Assembly (NCBI RefSeq): GCF_036588685.1
Contig: NC_086376.1
Location: forward strand, 12,663,911-12,727,910
Direction of reading: 5' to 3'
DNA: 64,000 nucleotides
Origin: Mytilus trossulus
Lineage: Eukaryota; Mollusca; Bivalvia; Mytilida; Mytilidae
A program made the position numbers and the translations under genes. This document shows, piece after piece, positions 11,650 to 25,100 of this stretch. Positions within the stretch are counted from its first letter, which is position 1, and every line of letters begins with the position of its first letter. The notes below the pieces were generated by a model, which searched no databases, was not told the origin of the DNA, and saw only the letters and a list, made by a program, of their open reading frames with translations.

Positions 11650-13100
11650 GCACGAAAATGTATCAATTTCACACTCTAATACATGCAAATGCTCAAATCA
11701 ACATTTTAGTGTCAATTTGAGATATAAGCAGTCTCAACAACAAAAAAAACGCACAAGAATAAAAAATGGATACTATAAATTTCAAACACTTGTTTTGATT
11801 TTGTTAGTTTTTTGGAATATTAATATATTTTGTGATATTGGAACAGAAAGTTGTTAGTGTTTTAATTCCTTTTTAGTATTTCCCTGTACATAGTTTAAAC
11901 TAAATGATTTCAAATCATTTCTATAGTTTATTCTGAAATACATGTATCTAAATGTTGTATTAGTATTATTGTCTATTGAAATGAATCATTATTAACATTA
12001 TTGTATGATGGGGGTTTAAATTTATTAGATTTGATAAACAACCCTACATTAATATAAACTCTTATTATAGCAATTATAATTTGAGCAACAAGTAATCAAT
12101 TGTAATAAAGATATGAGAAAGATACTGTGTTGTTATTTTCGAAAAAAAAAAATGATGCCAACACACACGGGGAATATGTTTTAAGAGATTTTGTTTCATT
12201 GTAGAGTTTTGTGATATGTTGTTTAGTTATGTGAGATAAATTTAAAGATTTCGTTTTCCTTTTCAAACGTTTTTGTTAACTGCTTTTGGTCTTCATTTTT
12301 TTCACTCTCTTAGCCTTGTCATTCTTTATGATTTAGATTTTTTTGTAATTAATTAAATATGTACATAAACAAGGGAATGGGGATGGTTTGTTACCTCTGT
12401 ATAAGTATTCAGTAAAATAATCCCAAAAAATCTACATTTATCAGAAATTATCACATGAAGTTTTTTAATGGCATAGTCAAAGCAGCAACAGCAATCAAGC
12501 ATAATTATTCATTATTGTGAATTTTATTTTTTGTTTGCAACAGAAACTTATGACTTGCACTATGTTTACTTCAGAATGAAAGGAAGTGTAGTCTTTTTAT
12601 TCTTTTTTTCTTTGTTTGTTGTTTATATTTTTCACATTCTTTTACGAACTTTTCATTTATATTTTGTTCATGCTCGAGTGTGTCTAACAAATAAAATCAT
12701 ACATGTTGGATTCCATTGTCAAAAGTATGGTCATTTTCAATTTCTTTTCTTGACAATGTTTTTACGACTTTATGATGTTATTAACTTGGAGTTATATGTC
12801 TAAGTCCATTACTGCGGTAAATATCTATATTATGTTTACTGTTTGAAGAGTGTTTTCATTGTATTATAGCAATTTGATAACTAATTACAATATTTAAAAT
12901 GATTTTCTACTTATTTGTGTTTTTTCTGACGAAATAGATTCATCAGTTAGTGCAATACATTTGAATAATAGAATGTTTTTTATTGAATTAATTGGATTAT
13001 AATATGTATGCAATTAGTCGCATGGTGTTCGATTTGTTTCAATGCATCCCATTTGATTGGTCAAACTTAATCATAATATACCAAACCTGAATATTATGAA
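11650..13100. other. Noncoding spacer
   Basis: AT-rich sequence past the end of the duplicated block. The open frames at 11600-11857 and 12531-12803 have no recognisable domain and a composition expected of random AT-rich DNA; the first straddles the duplication boundary. I see nothing else in it. Confidence 0.5.
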
Positions 13101-13108
13101 ACTTAGAA

Positions 13109-13348
13109 CGTCTGGCGTACTAAATCATAATCCTGGTACCTTTGATAACTATTTACACCACTGGGTCGATGCCACTGCTGGTGGCCTTACTTGACACAAT
13201 TTTTTGGAATTTTGAATCCGCAATGCTCTTCAACTTTGTACTTGTTTGGCTTTATACTATTTTGAAATGAACGTCACTGATGAGTCTTATGTAGACGAAA
13301 CGCGTGTCTGGCGTACTAAATTATAATCCTGGTACCTTTGATAACTAT
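13109..13348 (+). repeat. SINE-like bivalve repeat with duplicated 3' segment
   Basis: 'gtctggcgtactaaa' followed by 'ataatcctggtacctttgat' occurs twice, at 13110-13150 and 13306-13348. Between the copies is 'tgatgagtcttatgtagacg' then 'aaacgcg', the core of a repeat that is very common in bivalves. The duplicated tail suggests a dimeric or tandemly truncated copy. Confidence 0.75.
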
Positions 13349-13349
13349 G

Positions 13350-15370
13350 TGAACAAAACACAAACAATGCAACACACACACACACACAAACGAACTTAAA
13401 GATAAGAACTCCAATTGTCCTGACTTGGTAGAGGACATTTAAAGAAAAAATGTAGTTTTAATACCATTACAGAATGTAACTATTAAACGAGTGTACCGTA
13501 AGCTGGATCATTGTTTGGATTTATGCGACAAGTTCTCGAATACTTAACACGGCTTCAGAATGAAAACAAACAGTTTTGAAAAAAAACTGACAAAGGGAAT
13601 TCTGTTTGTATGAGAAAGCAATTATGCAATAACAATGTGTAACAAAAACAATACATTTGCGTGTTAGAAGCATACACCTGTTGTTTTCTGTCTTGTATTA
13701 GTTTTTGTAGTTTCGAATCTAAACTGCTACAACAAAAGTCCCTAACCACTCACCTCTTCAAACATGGTCAAGCATGTCTGAGGTGCAAATTGTATTTGCT
13801 ATTACATAACACCTAAACAATTGCGTGTTTGATACTTACTACTAATGGTGCCTGAATTGATAGAAGCTATCTGTTTTGAAGTTGTTTTTAATAAACCGTT
13901 TACTTTTTCAAAATATTTTTTGGATTAGAGGGTATTAGTTTTAGAAGAGGCCAAGCAGCAGACAGAAGTTCAATATTCCATTTACTAGAGAAAAAAACAT
14001 TGACCTAACTAAGGGAATGACCATTAAACTTTAAAACGGGTGGGGTTTATGTTTTTTTTTCTAAAACAAATATTTCGACTCCCAATTTGATAAATATTGT
14101 AGTAAACTCAGAAAAAACCATACCCCTCCTTGAAGTTAATGAAAAGTAAAATCCGAACGTTTAAATATTGCAATGTTTATTACCTCATATCGGCATATCT
14201 AAATCACATGTTGTATCTACCTGATACAGTTAGAATAGCATACAATATGAACTTATTGTATCGTTGATTTGAGAAACATGAAACTTTCAAAATTACATGA
14301 AGTAAAGTTCAATAAATGAAATAAAAAAGCAAGAATTAAAGAATAAGTAGAAAGACTGACAACAACATAGCATTATAATGACACTTAACAGACAACTCAA
14401 CTCTTTTACAGTACACAAATTACTATACCAATAATGTCAGTCTTTTTATCGATACGCGTCTAGAACAATTTGATTGTTTATCAAAGAGATGCAATCGATA
14501 CCAAACTCCGGACACGACCAACACATTGATACAACAGAAGGTATTCATTGACAAGGGCCTGACGAGACTCCCGCCTTAGACGTCCATGTGGAGAACCAAC
14601 ACGGGTTGTTTTAGGAGATAGTAATGCTGCTAAAGTGAATGTAAAACAGTGAATTAAATGTTCACAGTTTATCGTATATTACAAAATTGTACAGATAAGC
14701 ATTTAAACATTTGTAACTATGTAATACTAAATCCAAAAGATACAACTACAACATAAACAATATAATATCACAGATTGGATACAGTTACTGAAAACAAGCT
14801 ACAAGTAATGAACTTGCTAAAAAAATCATACTGTCATCCACCTTATTTCAGAGAAGCAACGTTATAAATAAACAATGAAAATAAACAATATAAGACGTGA
14901 TTTTGTGCACCGTCTTAGCTTGGGACAAATATGTTTGGATAGAACTCAATACTGATAACAAGAGATATACTTAGTCTTTTTTATTTATACATTGTAGAAA
15001 TTAGCGTTATAATGTAAGAATGATTGCATGACAACAGTATTTAACATTTGCTTAAATTACTCTCAATTTCTAGATGTATTTCAAAAATGACACACGAATG
15101 TGTTTGCAGTAGAAAAAAATATGTTGATAAATATGACATAAATTGTCACCAACATTGAATAATTAGACGATCAATACGGGAAAATATGAAGTTATATGAC
15201 AAAGGTAACTTATGTTCATTCATCTTGATAAACATCTTAGATGAATAAACGGGGATCCGAATTTGTAAAATGTGTTTGTTTTAATTTTTTCGACTAGCAA
15301 ACAAAACGTTTAAAAAATGAAAAAAAGTAAAAGTTGTTGTTCCCCAAAAAGTAAATGAATATCATGACTT
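13350..15370. other. Noncoding spacer
   Basis: Includes a short CA tract at 13373-13388. The minus-strand frame at 13555-13749 is not recognisable. On the minus strand the nearest plain AATAAA downstream of the ADAR1-like stop is near 14978-14984 (reads 'tttatt' on the plus strand), which would give an approximately 0.9-kb 3' UTR; this is only a candidate. Confidence 0.4.
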
Positions 15371-15544
15371 CTACACTACCAATAATTTACCCATACTTTT
15401 TTGGTACATTTCTACCCTCGTGCATATCAGTACTGTAAGGAAAGACTGAAAACTTATAATGTTATACTTTCAATGAAATCAGTACTGATATGCACGAGGG
15501 TAGAAATGTACCAAAAAAGTATGGGTAAATTATTGGTAGTGTAG
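15371..15544. repeat. Perfect inverted repeat, 64-bp arms, 46-bp loop
   Basis: The left arm 15371-15434 begins 'ctacactaccaataatttac' and ends 'gcatatcagtact'. The right arm 15481-15544 is its exact reverse complement over 64 bases by eye. It begins 365 bases downstream of the stop codon of the minus-strand ADAR1-like gene. If the transcript extends this far, the RNA would fold into a long perfect duplex. Perfect arms imply a recent origin or active maintenance. Confidence 0.95.
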
Positions 15545-15603
15545 CTCATTTTAAAACAAAACAGCATTTGTGTTAAACGTATCTAGGGAATGTTTGTCGG
15601 GTT

Positions 15604-15609
15604 ATGGTT
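15604..15609 (-). terminator. Candidate polyadenylation signal (ATTAAA)
   Basis: Minus-strand ATTAAA about 300 bases past the ADAR1-like stop codon. If used, cleavage would fall just before the 64-bp hairpin and exclude it; a second candidate (AATAAA near 14980) would include it. Sequence alone cannot choose. Confidence 0.25.
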
Positions 15610-15908
15610 GATATAAGCGTTTAATAAATGTAATGGTAAATAAAATGAGGTACACGTATGCAATTCAGTAAACTGGTTCTTAAATGTGCTATTTTATAAA
15701 GTAACGATGTTCCTAACACCTGTGACAGACCAGTACTTTACAAACACTTTTACACTTATAAATAATTTGTTCGTGTACTGTACTGTACTCCTCGAAAAAT
15801 AACTCGACTTAAAGAGCATTACTTAAAATCAATTAAAATGTAACACATCCAATCAAAAACACGTCAGTTCGACATTTAAGTCATAGTGAAAGTGGTTCAG
15901 ATTACATT

Positions 15909-16158
15909 CTAAACACTAAACTGATCAACATCTTCTCTTCCTGCCCACATACCATAACCTTTCTCTTTAAAGGTACTATACAAATCAGTTTTACTTCTTT
16001 GATATTGTTCAGCTGATAGTTTTGCCGTATGGTAATCTATGTGTCTGTCCAGACGTTGATGAAGAAGTCCGTTATGGGGTTGTGTTATTGTTTTATACAG
16101 ACAAAATAATTCTTTCTTGCACAGTCTTGAATAATTGCATGAATCTGGTGGCGGTGAC
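15909..16158 (-). CDS. ADAR: ADAR1-like exon 14 (last), deaminase C-terminus
   Basis: Encodes the end of the deaminase domain: CKKELF, then AKLSAEQYQRSK and KEKGYGMW, matching the ADAR C-terminal pattern (AK..Y..AK...K..L...GYGNW). Stop TAG at 15909-15911. Acceptor AG lies at 16159-16160 on the plus strand (reads ct). Confidence 0.93.
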
Positions 16159-19100
16159 CTAAAATATTAATAAGGATAACAGTATTGGCTTTATCTTTAT
16201 TTGACATTTAGAAGAAAAACAATCAACTAGGGTAACTTGTGTATAAGTGTATTGTACAAGGTAATGTGGTATAAACAGTCATTTGAAAATTTTTGAAAAT
16301 AATTACTCAAGGTCGGATTTCATTACATGTAAACGGAATGACTATCTTTTTCTATACATGTATAACAAATGGCCAAAATATGAATATGGCATTGATCTGA
16401 CTACTTTAAATATTGTTAGAACCAACTATTTGTACAGAAATAAAGTCTCAGCATTACAAAAGTTTTTTTTACGAACAGAGTGAATTGTTAGAGAACAATC
16501 ATCAACATGTCGTTGGTTTAAGATTGTTTTAAAAGACTTACGTTAAATATAAATCGGGGCTAACTTTTCCAGTTCTACCATTCGTAACTTCAGTTGTGTC
16601 ATCGACAATATTCCAGTTTACACTAACTGGCTTGGATTTTCCTATCTCGGGTAAATCACATATAGTAGATACAGCAATGTCTGGGTGATTAACTATTACG
16701 GGACTCGTTTCACTAGATATACACGGGTGCTGTTTCTTTACTCGACAGCACAAGGCTCTGGACAAATGATTGAAATTGTAGACATCACCTAATTTAAAAG
16801 ATAAAACAATCCATATGTTTCTATAGTTTTATCTAGATGCCTTGGAAAGTTTAGGGATATGAGATGGATCAAACATCTAAGGTCTTTTGTTTGATTTGAT
16901 GAATTCACTATTTTTATCTGTTGTCGAAGATTGTATGCTAACCTCGGGAAATCTCTTTGCTCCTTTTGTCATTGAGTTGCCAGCTTTCTTATATATGCCT
17001 TACATTTTTTCTTCTACTTGTTTGTTTTGACTTTTCATCAATTTAGAAAATTTAGAAACAAAACTTTATTCAAAGTTTTATCCTGGTCATAAACACCAAA
17101 CGACAATACTGGAATATTTTCTAATTTCATTCTATTATTGAATATGCATATTTTTCACTTACGAATACGAGCGCAGACGAGTAAAATAATAGCTTCCATG
17201 AAAAGGCATACGATGTTTGGTTTACAAAAATAGATATTCGATGTGGCAAATAAGGTCCACCGATTTTATACAGAAAACTTCTGTTAACTTACCAACGACT
17301 ATAGAGGAAAGAAAAAGTGGACTGTCCATTACACTGGATAAGAGAGCACCCTGGAGTCCTAGTACATTCCATTTACAGATCTTGTCACTACATGACATCT
17401 TATGTAGTCTATCATCTGGTAACTCACTCACAGGTATGGCACCTTCACCTGTAGTAAATGTTAGTCGTTTTAATGACTTGGAACAAGCGGTTTGAATTTT
17501 TATAGAAGACAGATTTGTACTGACCGATGTAATCGATAGTTGGTATGCCGTGCCAAATTTCTTATATGTAAATCTCCTTTAATTATCTAAATAACCATTA
17601 CATAAATAGCAGACTTATATATTGTGCATATATGTATATAAAAGTAATAAAATACAGATACCATTTGCAAATGTTTCAGTCAATTTCAAACTAGGTTTGA
17701 TTAATACGCTTATTCTGTGTTTTAAATGGGAATCAATTACCTCTGGCGATTTTAGCTCGCAACAGTCCTTGTTTCTTGTCTGATTGAGTTGGACGATGAA
17801 AATTTCCAGTATCAGTATGGGAACCAGGCTGACTGATTTGTAAAATAAATTAGAAATGATTATTATACATTAATACTAGATGCATGTATGAATAAGTTAC
17901 AAAACTTGTTTCCCAATCCACTATAAATAAATATGTTTAAACATAATGTGCATATATCTTTAGCAGTGAAAGTATCATGTTATTTCATAGTAATTTCTTT
18001 TTTGACAAAATGATCAAAATTAAATTGACGTACGTTTTAATGTACTTCTTTCTGTATTGGTTATGGTAACAAAATAACACATCATATCGTTTAATGATAT
18101 ATCGTACCTTAATGTAAAGACACTGCCGTCTCCACACGGAGCCTTTGATATATATAGATGGAGTTTTATACCATTTTGTAAAGCTATCCTATCATTGGGA
18201 AGAACTTTCAGCATTCCAAGTGTATCTGTTCCTTCTTTTTTTAAACGGCATACTTCTTGATATAATACTCTATATATAACAAAATAATTAAGCCATATAC
18301 GTACATTCTCAAAAAATACTACAACATGCTAAAAATTCTCTGACTATAAGACTTGTACATTAGACAATGATCAATTTGTATTTTATCTAAAGATAAATCC
18401 TCTCACTCTACATCTTTTCTTATAGAAAATAAAACATCACGGAATTAAATTAATTTAAAAGTGCAGCAGCCGATATTTGAGTGCAAGACCAAATAATATT
18501 ATTCCGTGTTGATACAATAATTTGGAGTATGTTTTACATGTTTAAGGTTCTTTGAAAGATTTTTTTATATAGCATTGATTTTCATTTTTTTTATGTTGTA
18601 TTATCAATAATGGGGGCATTAACAAAAATGTTCTTTGTCTAAAATTCCATTCCAAATAAATTGTCATAGAGGGTTTAATTCTCCTATATGTGATATTCAA
18701 CACATTTAGATAACCTTTAATTATGAATAATTTATACCTGAATGAGAAAAAAAATATTTGCAACTTTTAAAAAATCTGTTTAGAAAATACCTTTGAAATC
18801 CTCTTTTAGCAATAATTTCAGCATGAGAGTCAATAACAGCTTCTCCGTTATTTCCCAAAGATTCCTCATCCACAAAAACATTGCCTATAGAAATAGTATA
18901 AAACAACAGAAATATAAAAAAAAATGTAATACTTAAAAAGTCTTCAGAAATAAGAACAGTCTTATACTCTTTTCAGACATGTCGTTGTCGGTTTATTTCC
19001 GACTAAGAGTTTGAATGTGCTGGCATTTGAGTATCTTTCGACTTTCTTTAATTGTTGCGCTAGGTCTATTTACCAGTTCTAAGTTTTGTTACGTTTTGAT

Positions 19101-22100
19101 AATATCTATATTGCAATGATTTGTGTAATACATCCTTGTATATTGTATATGATGAAATTCAATGTACTTTTATTTTTATACCTCAAACTGGGAGAGGAAG
19201 CTAATAGACCATGATCAAAAATATTTGTGCCTATAAGTGATTAGTCTTCATGATGGTGCGTACTGTATCATTTAAATACTACATATAATTTTACATAGAA
19301 AAACGATCAATAAAAAAACTAATGCTATTTGCAGCCTCGGAACTATGTATTTTTAATTTCTTGTTAAATTCTAGAATATATAGTCTTACCAGATCCAAGA
19401 CTTATGACAGTTTTCTGACCAGTCAGACAATTCTCCATGATAATCGATGCTACCACCGATTCTTTATCGATACTGACGATGACATTGTGTGTTACTGATT
19501 CAAATGTTTTATGAGTGATCATCGCTAGTTCATCATAATGTGGCAAGCGTACATATCTGGGGAAATTCTACCAAAAAAGTTACATAAAATAAATATGTGA
19601 AAAAGGTTTCTGTCAAAGTAGTATGATGAGTTTATTTATAACTCGTTAACATTTTACCTTTGATAGTAGTATTATTGTCTAGCTCATAACACTTATGAAG
19701 ATATGATGTTTTATATGAATATATTAAAATAGACACTCAAATGTCACCGTACATAAAATTATGTCTTATGTGCAATTTTATGAAATCGCCGAATGAAATT
19801 GTAATAGAGGTGCAGCAGCTTATATTTAAGTGCAAGACAAATTATATTATTCCTCGTCGATACAATAATCAGGAGTTGTTTTAACATGTTTTAAGATACT
19901 TCAATAATATTTGATATTGCATTTTAGTAGTGGGTTAATGACATTTACAATTATCAAATTCGCTAGTTTTCTGTCAGTTTCGTGTTAAACTGGTATACCC
20001 GTAATTGAGGAAACACGAACGAAGTAGACTATGACAAGTCTACGTTATACCCTATCAAATACTGGTAGTTTGTTATGTTGAATAAAATATGACAAGGAAA
20101 TTTGATGTGATTACTAAAAAGAAAGCTATTCACCATGACACAATGATGTTGATTTAGCAACTAGCCCCTTATTTATAGCGTATGAATAAATGTGTTATAT
20201 AGCGAGACCTGGTTATAACTTTATTTAATGAATTAACGACTGATAAGTACAAATCGACGGTGGGTTTATGAGTTGATTACCTCCCAACCGGGCAGGAAAG
20301 TATGTAAAAATAGTGACGCTCTCTTGAATTCGCTGGCCATCAATGATTTTAAGATCAAGCCATCAAGTAGATGGTAAATTTTACTAACCATTCTAGGATA
20401 ACAATCCCCACATTCTTCTGATATCTGTTGTACAGCTTTGTTTGCAGCGTCCAGTTCTGCTCTTTGTAGACTAGTCCCAAATCCTGATGATATAATTTCA
20501 CCACCAATGTACAGGTCAACTTCAAATCTGAAAATATTTGTTATCAGCAAATTAATGTGTACAAACATTTTTTCAAAGATTCCCTTCAGGTCATTATTTT
20601 GTGTACCATGCTCACAGTCTCTCAACTTACTAGTACTGTCAGAGATCAAACATAGTTTCTTTGGTGGATTAGACATAAGAAATAGTATTTTAATTACTCT
20701 GGAATTGTATTTTTTATTCGTTTGATGGCAGTGGCCGGGGGGTCCGGGGTTGAACCCCCCTCGTTTTGTTTGGACGAATAATGCATTTGAATATTTGTAT
20801 AGAGACATATAGTCGGATCCCTTTTTATCATGGGTTGGACACCTTTTTTTTTTAAATTGCTGGATCCGCCCTGAATGTATACATACAAGAAGGTGTTAAT
20901 ATTACTTCCAGTATTAACGCACTGCAACGCAGTCAGTCTCATTCTGTTGACACACTTTTAATATCAGCTTCATACTCGGTTTGGGTTCTCATGATTTTAC
21001 TTTTCTAAGGTTTATTCTGTATTATTATAGTGCTAACGGTACCAACTTTACTACAAACTATCCGCGTTTCTAATATCAATGTCTCTTTACGTATGCTATA
21101 GCTGGTAAAGCAGATCCAATAAATAAGATGTTAAAAACTAATTAGTAATGTCAGTGTGAAATTGAGAATGGAAATGGGGAATGTATCAAAGAGACAACAA
21201 CCCGACCATAAAAAACAACAGCAGAAGGTCACCATTGGGTCTTCAATGCAACGAGAAATTCCCCCACCCGGAGGCGTCCTTCAGTTGGCCCCTAAACAAA
21301 TATATACTTGCATTAAACGAAATCCAAATGTAGAAAATTATACAGTACCTGTTTGCCTTTTTAAAAAAATAATTACTTTTAGGTCGTGTTCATTATTTAT
21401 TTGCCTGCGTTTTCGACTGCCATTGTAATGACAGATTTTGATCAGAGTTAAATATCAAATCTGCCTGTATGATGTTCTATATTGTCATAGGTTTTTAAAA
21501 TGTCAACTCTCAGACCGAGTCACAATTTGTGAAAGTAAGCCATTATAGGTCAAACTACGGCTTTCAACACGGAGCCTTGGCTCACACCAAACAGCAAGCT
21601 ATAAAGGGCCTTTAAAATGACAGGTGTAAAACCATGCAAATAGGAAAACCAATGGTATAATATATAAAAAAGGAGATATGAGAAACACTTCATCAAACGA
21701 CAACTACTGAAATTCAGGTTCCTTACATACTAGAACAGGTGCAATCAAAAATGCAGCGGGTTTAACCGTGTTGATATAAATATTGAAAGAAGCGAACATG
21801 AATGGAATTGCGTTATGATACCTTAAATCATGGTCCGGGCCATATTTGTCAGCCTGTTCATAAGAGATAGATTTCCGTCTCGACTGGACCCAATCATTGA
21901 GTATACACTTTGCATCTTTTGGAATGGCATGACAGCTCTCATCGTTGCTATCCTTAAACAGAATGTGAAAATTTCTTTGCTTACTTTATTTTTCCTGCTT
22001 TACTCGCTTTTAACATGTGCAATCATAAAGACAAAAAGGACTTTAAAAACATTCATCAGTCATGTCTTAGATATAGAAGCTTTAGTTTACGTGTTGTTTG

Positions 22101-25100
22101 TATACTATAGTATGTTTAAATGTTGTTATTTGTCCTGTTAACCTGTATTTTCTTTCAAACTTTCATTTCATATCATGTTTAAAGGTTAAAGAATCCATAA
22201 GCACCCTGTGCATTTTATGAATCGGCGAAGTCAGACAGAGACGTTAACCATCACGCTTCTGTAAGATGCGTATATACCGGATATTTCTCTTCAATTATTT
22301 TGATACGCTTTTAAATACTACATGTGTGTGTCATTGGTTAATAAATAGTTGCAGACTCTTCCGGAGCATGCCATGCTGTTTCCGTTTTATCTTCGACCAA
22401 CGAATTGTTTGTGTGCTGCTGTTTATAACAGAAGATGTGGTTTGATTGCCGATGAGAAAACTCTCCACAAGTATGTCTGTTGGTCTTTGCTTTTTTAGCC
22501 GGCATGGTGTTTATTTTTCGACTTATGAGTTTGTATGTACCTAAGGTATCGTTCATCTCTTTTGTATTCGATTCATGATAGGAATAAACAATTTTTCATG
22601 CTTTCAAAATAGGACAATACAACAACGAAATCCAGTAGTTAATTGTAACACATGAACAATGTTGATATCACTACTCATAACTAGAAAAAACATACCAATT
22701 TTTTTGTTTTGTTTTATGAATACAAAAATTAGTCAGCAACACAAAAACACAAAATACACCACAAAAGGAGCAAGGGACAACTACACACAGTTGTTAATAT
22801 CAAACGATTCGCTATATAATAAGTGAAATACTATAAACCCGTTGTGGATGAATTAACAGACACTACGAAAGCTTGAAACAATTCTATACAAATAAAAAAG
22901 AACAACTCGTTAAAAGCTACAACTAAAAGTACAGATAGATTCTACAAATGCAACAAGTGTGTTACGATATTTCTCAACTCGAGACAGTTAAATTTTAATA
23001 TTTAAAGCGCGAGGCTTTGCCGAGCTTTTTAAAAAGTTAAAATTTAACTGTCGAGAGTGGAGAAATATCATAATACATGAGTTATAGTGGTGAAATCTGT
23101 TTCTCTAATGATTCGTATCATTCTTTTTCAAAGATTTGAAGAAAGTTGAGTACTTTTTATGTAACGTTATCAGGCATGGTCGCCTTCAGTTTTCATGACG
23201 TCACAATAGGAAAATTCAGAAGAAACAAAGAAAATTTAACGTCACAATAAAATTTCGACCAATCATTTGCTGAGGACAAATGTTTCACTAGAGATTAGAA
23301 ATATTTTTCTCACACCGGTCAGGAAATGTGAAAATAGCATGGAAATGAGAGAAAGTAGATTTAACGATTGTTTTCTTGATCTTTTCATAACTTGTCATTT
23401 ACTTATACATAACAAACCTGATCTGAAATATGAGAAAAACTAAGACTTCCTTCATCAATTTGTTCCAATATTTGTCGGGCCGCGGATCGTTCGGCATTCT
23501 GTTTGCTATTGCCTGTTCCTATTGCGCACGGTGTATCGTTTATAAAGAGCTGTACTGTAAATCTGCAGGTACATTGTGAAAAAAAAGAAGTCTGAATTTC
23601 AATAGCCATAAGCGACAAAAACTAGTATAAACAAAATAATTTCGTTGAAGCAGAACTAAACTAATGAACCGTGTTTTTTGTAGTTAAATTATCATCAAGC
23701 TGCTGTATTACAGTTTGGACATCCAATTTTATTTAAAGCATCGAACGTATTACATATTAGCCGTGGCCAATATGATTAATTAGATACTTATAATTATGCC
23801 TAAGGTGTAATTTGTAATTTTGAAAACTAGAAGGTAAATGGTACGATAAAATATTTGTAAAGTATCACTATTTATGCAAAATTCAGAAACCTCATGTTCA
23901 AATGAAAATGGCGAAAGTAATACTATTTTAGCAAAATCAATACACTAACGTTGGTTCATGAGCAGGACCTGTCCTTGATATTTCAATGTATTTGATATTC
24001 CTGATATGACGCTCCTGTAATATCTCATTTAACTGTGATTTCGGATTAGCTTCAATCTAAATAGATAAAGTAATGATAGAATTATCAAATGTTATAAAAT
24101 TAGAGAATGCACCTGGTTCGTTAATTGTAAATGTAGATCATGGTTATTATCAAACTAGTCACCACAAATTGATATCATTAAAATAATGAAGTACTGGTGT
24201 AAATATGCAATCTTATAAATTAATATAAAATAAGCATATTAGTAGGATTTTTTAGACCCCCTTACCTCTAATTAATAAAACTATAGACTCTCAAGAGTAT
24301 GTACTGCTGACCTAGGTCTGTGTGAGTCTAATGCCCGTGTCATACTGTCCCGATTTTTATATATGATGGACACCCGAATGCGAAAATTGTAAGTTCGCAC
24401 GAAGTTGGTCCCGATCTCTTTAAAATACCAAAGAGTGACCGAAGCAAGTACGATGAATAACGAAGTCTATACGATGGTGCCGAAATTATATACGATAGCA
24501 AAAGATGGACATACGGAGGTTAACCAAAGACTGTTATTTAAGCTTCCTATCTCAGCCGAAGCCTACACGATGGATCATGCAGGCTACACGATGGATCATG
24601 CAGGCTACACGATGGATTACAAAGGCTACACGATGGATTACGATGATGGCGCGATGGCCATACGATTTCTAAAAGACGTCATGTACAGCTTACGATGCAT
24701 TTAAATTATATGCAATATAATACAAGTATACAAACGATCTAAAATGCGTTCTACCTGTTTTGAACTTTTTTATGATACGAACAGAATTTCGATTTTCATA
24801 TCGTTTCTGTACAAGTCGGACATGCATGGCGGGAAATCGATCTTTTCGTCTAATTCTTATAAAACTTAGTTTAGTATCCCCTCGCCTACTACATGAAAGT
24901 TGCGTGTAGATAAAATTGTTATGGACACTCTAGAAACAAAATGCTCAAAACTTGGTATGGTGTTACTTGTTAAGAATATCTTAAGCGCTATTGACTTTAA
25001 AGTTCAAAGATCAAGATCACAGTGGCAGTTGTAATACATAGAGAATAATACATGGCAAAATCCGTATCATATGTCGTATCATCCCGAGACATCAATATCA

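Larger units (their letters stand above)
3990..11650 (+). repeat. Segmental duplication, copy 1 (with insertions)
   Basis: Collinear and same orientation as 34165-37745. Shared landmarks include 'ggtataaaggtgactgaaa' (4033 and 34211), 'aaaagtcacgacctaaatcc' (4180 and 34350), 'ccaacagtttatacttaccg' (4831 and 35548), 'gtcaactgaggcgaagtct' (7426 and 36097) and 'gcgtcatcgaaaatttctaa' (11564 and 37657). Homology ends near 11650 and 37745. Copy 1 is longer because it carries insertions at about 5200-7310, 7619-7785, 8726-10924 and about 10960-11250. Substitutions and small indels throughout show that the duplication is not recent. Confidence 0.9.

Noticed and set aside
20266..20808. Single 180-residue minus-strand gene
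   Set aside because: Its C-terminal half is a spliced exon of the ADAR1-like gene; the N-terminal part reads through the intron into a dispersed repeat.
24405..24704. 99-residue frame with YTMDHAG repeats
   Set aside because: Arises from a 21-bp tandem repeat in the arm of an inverted-repeat element.
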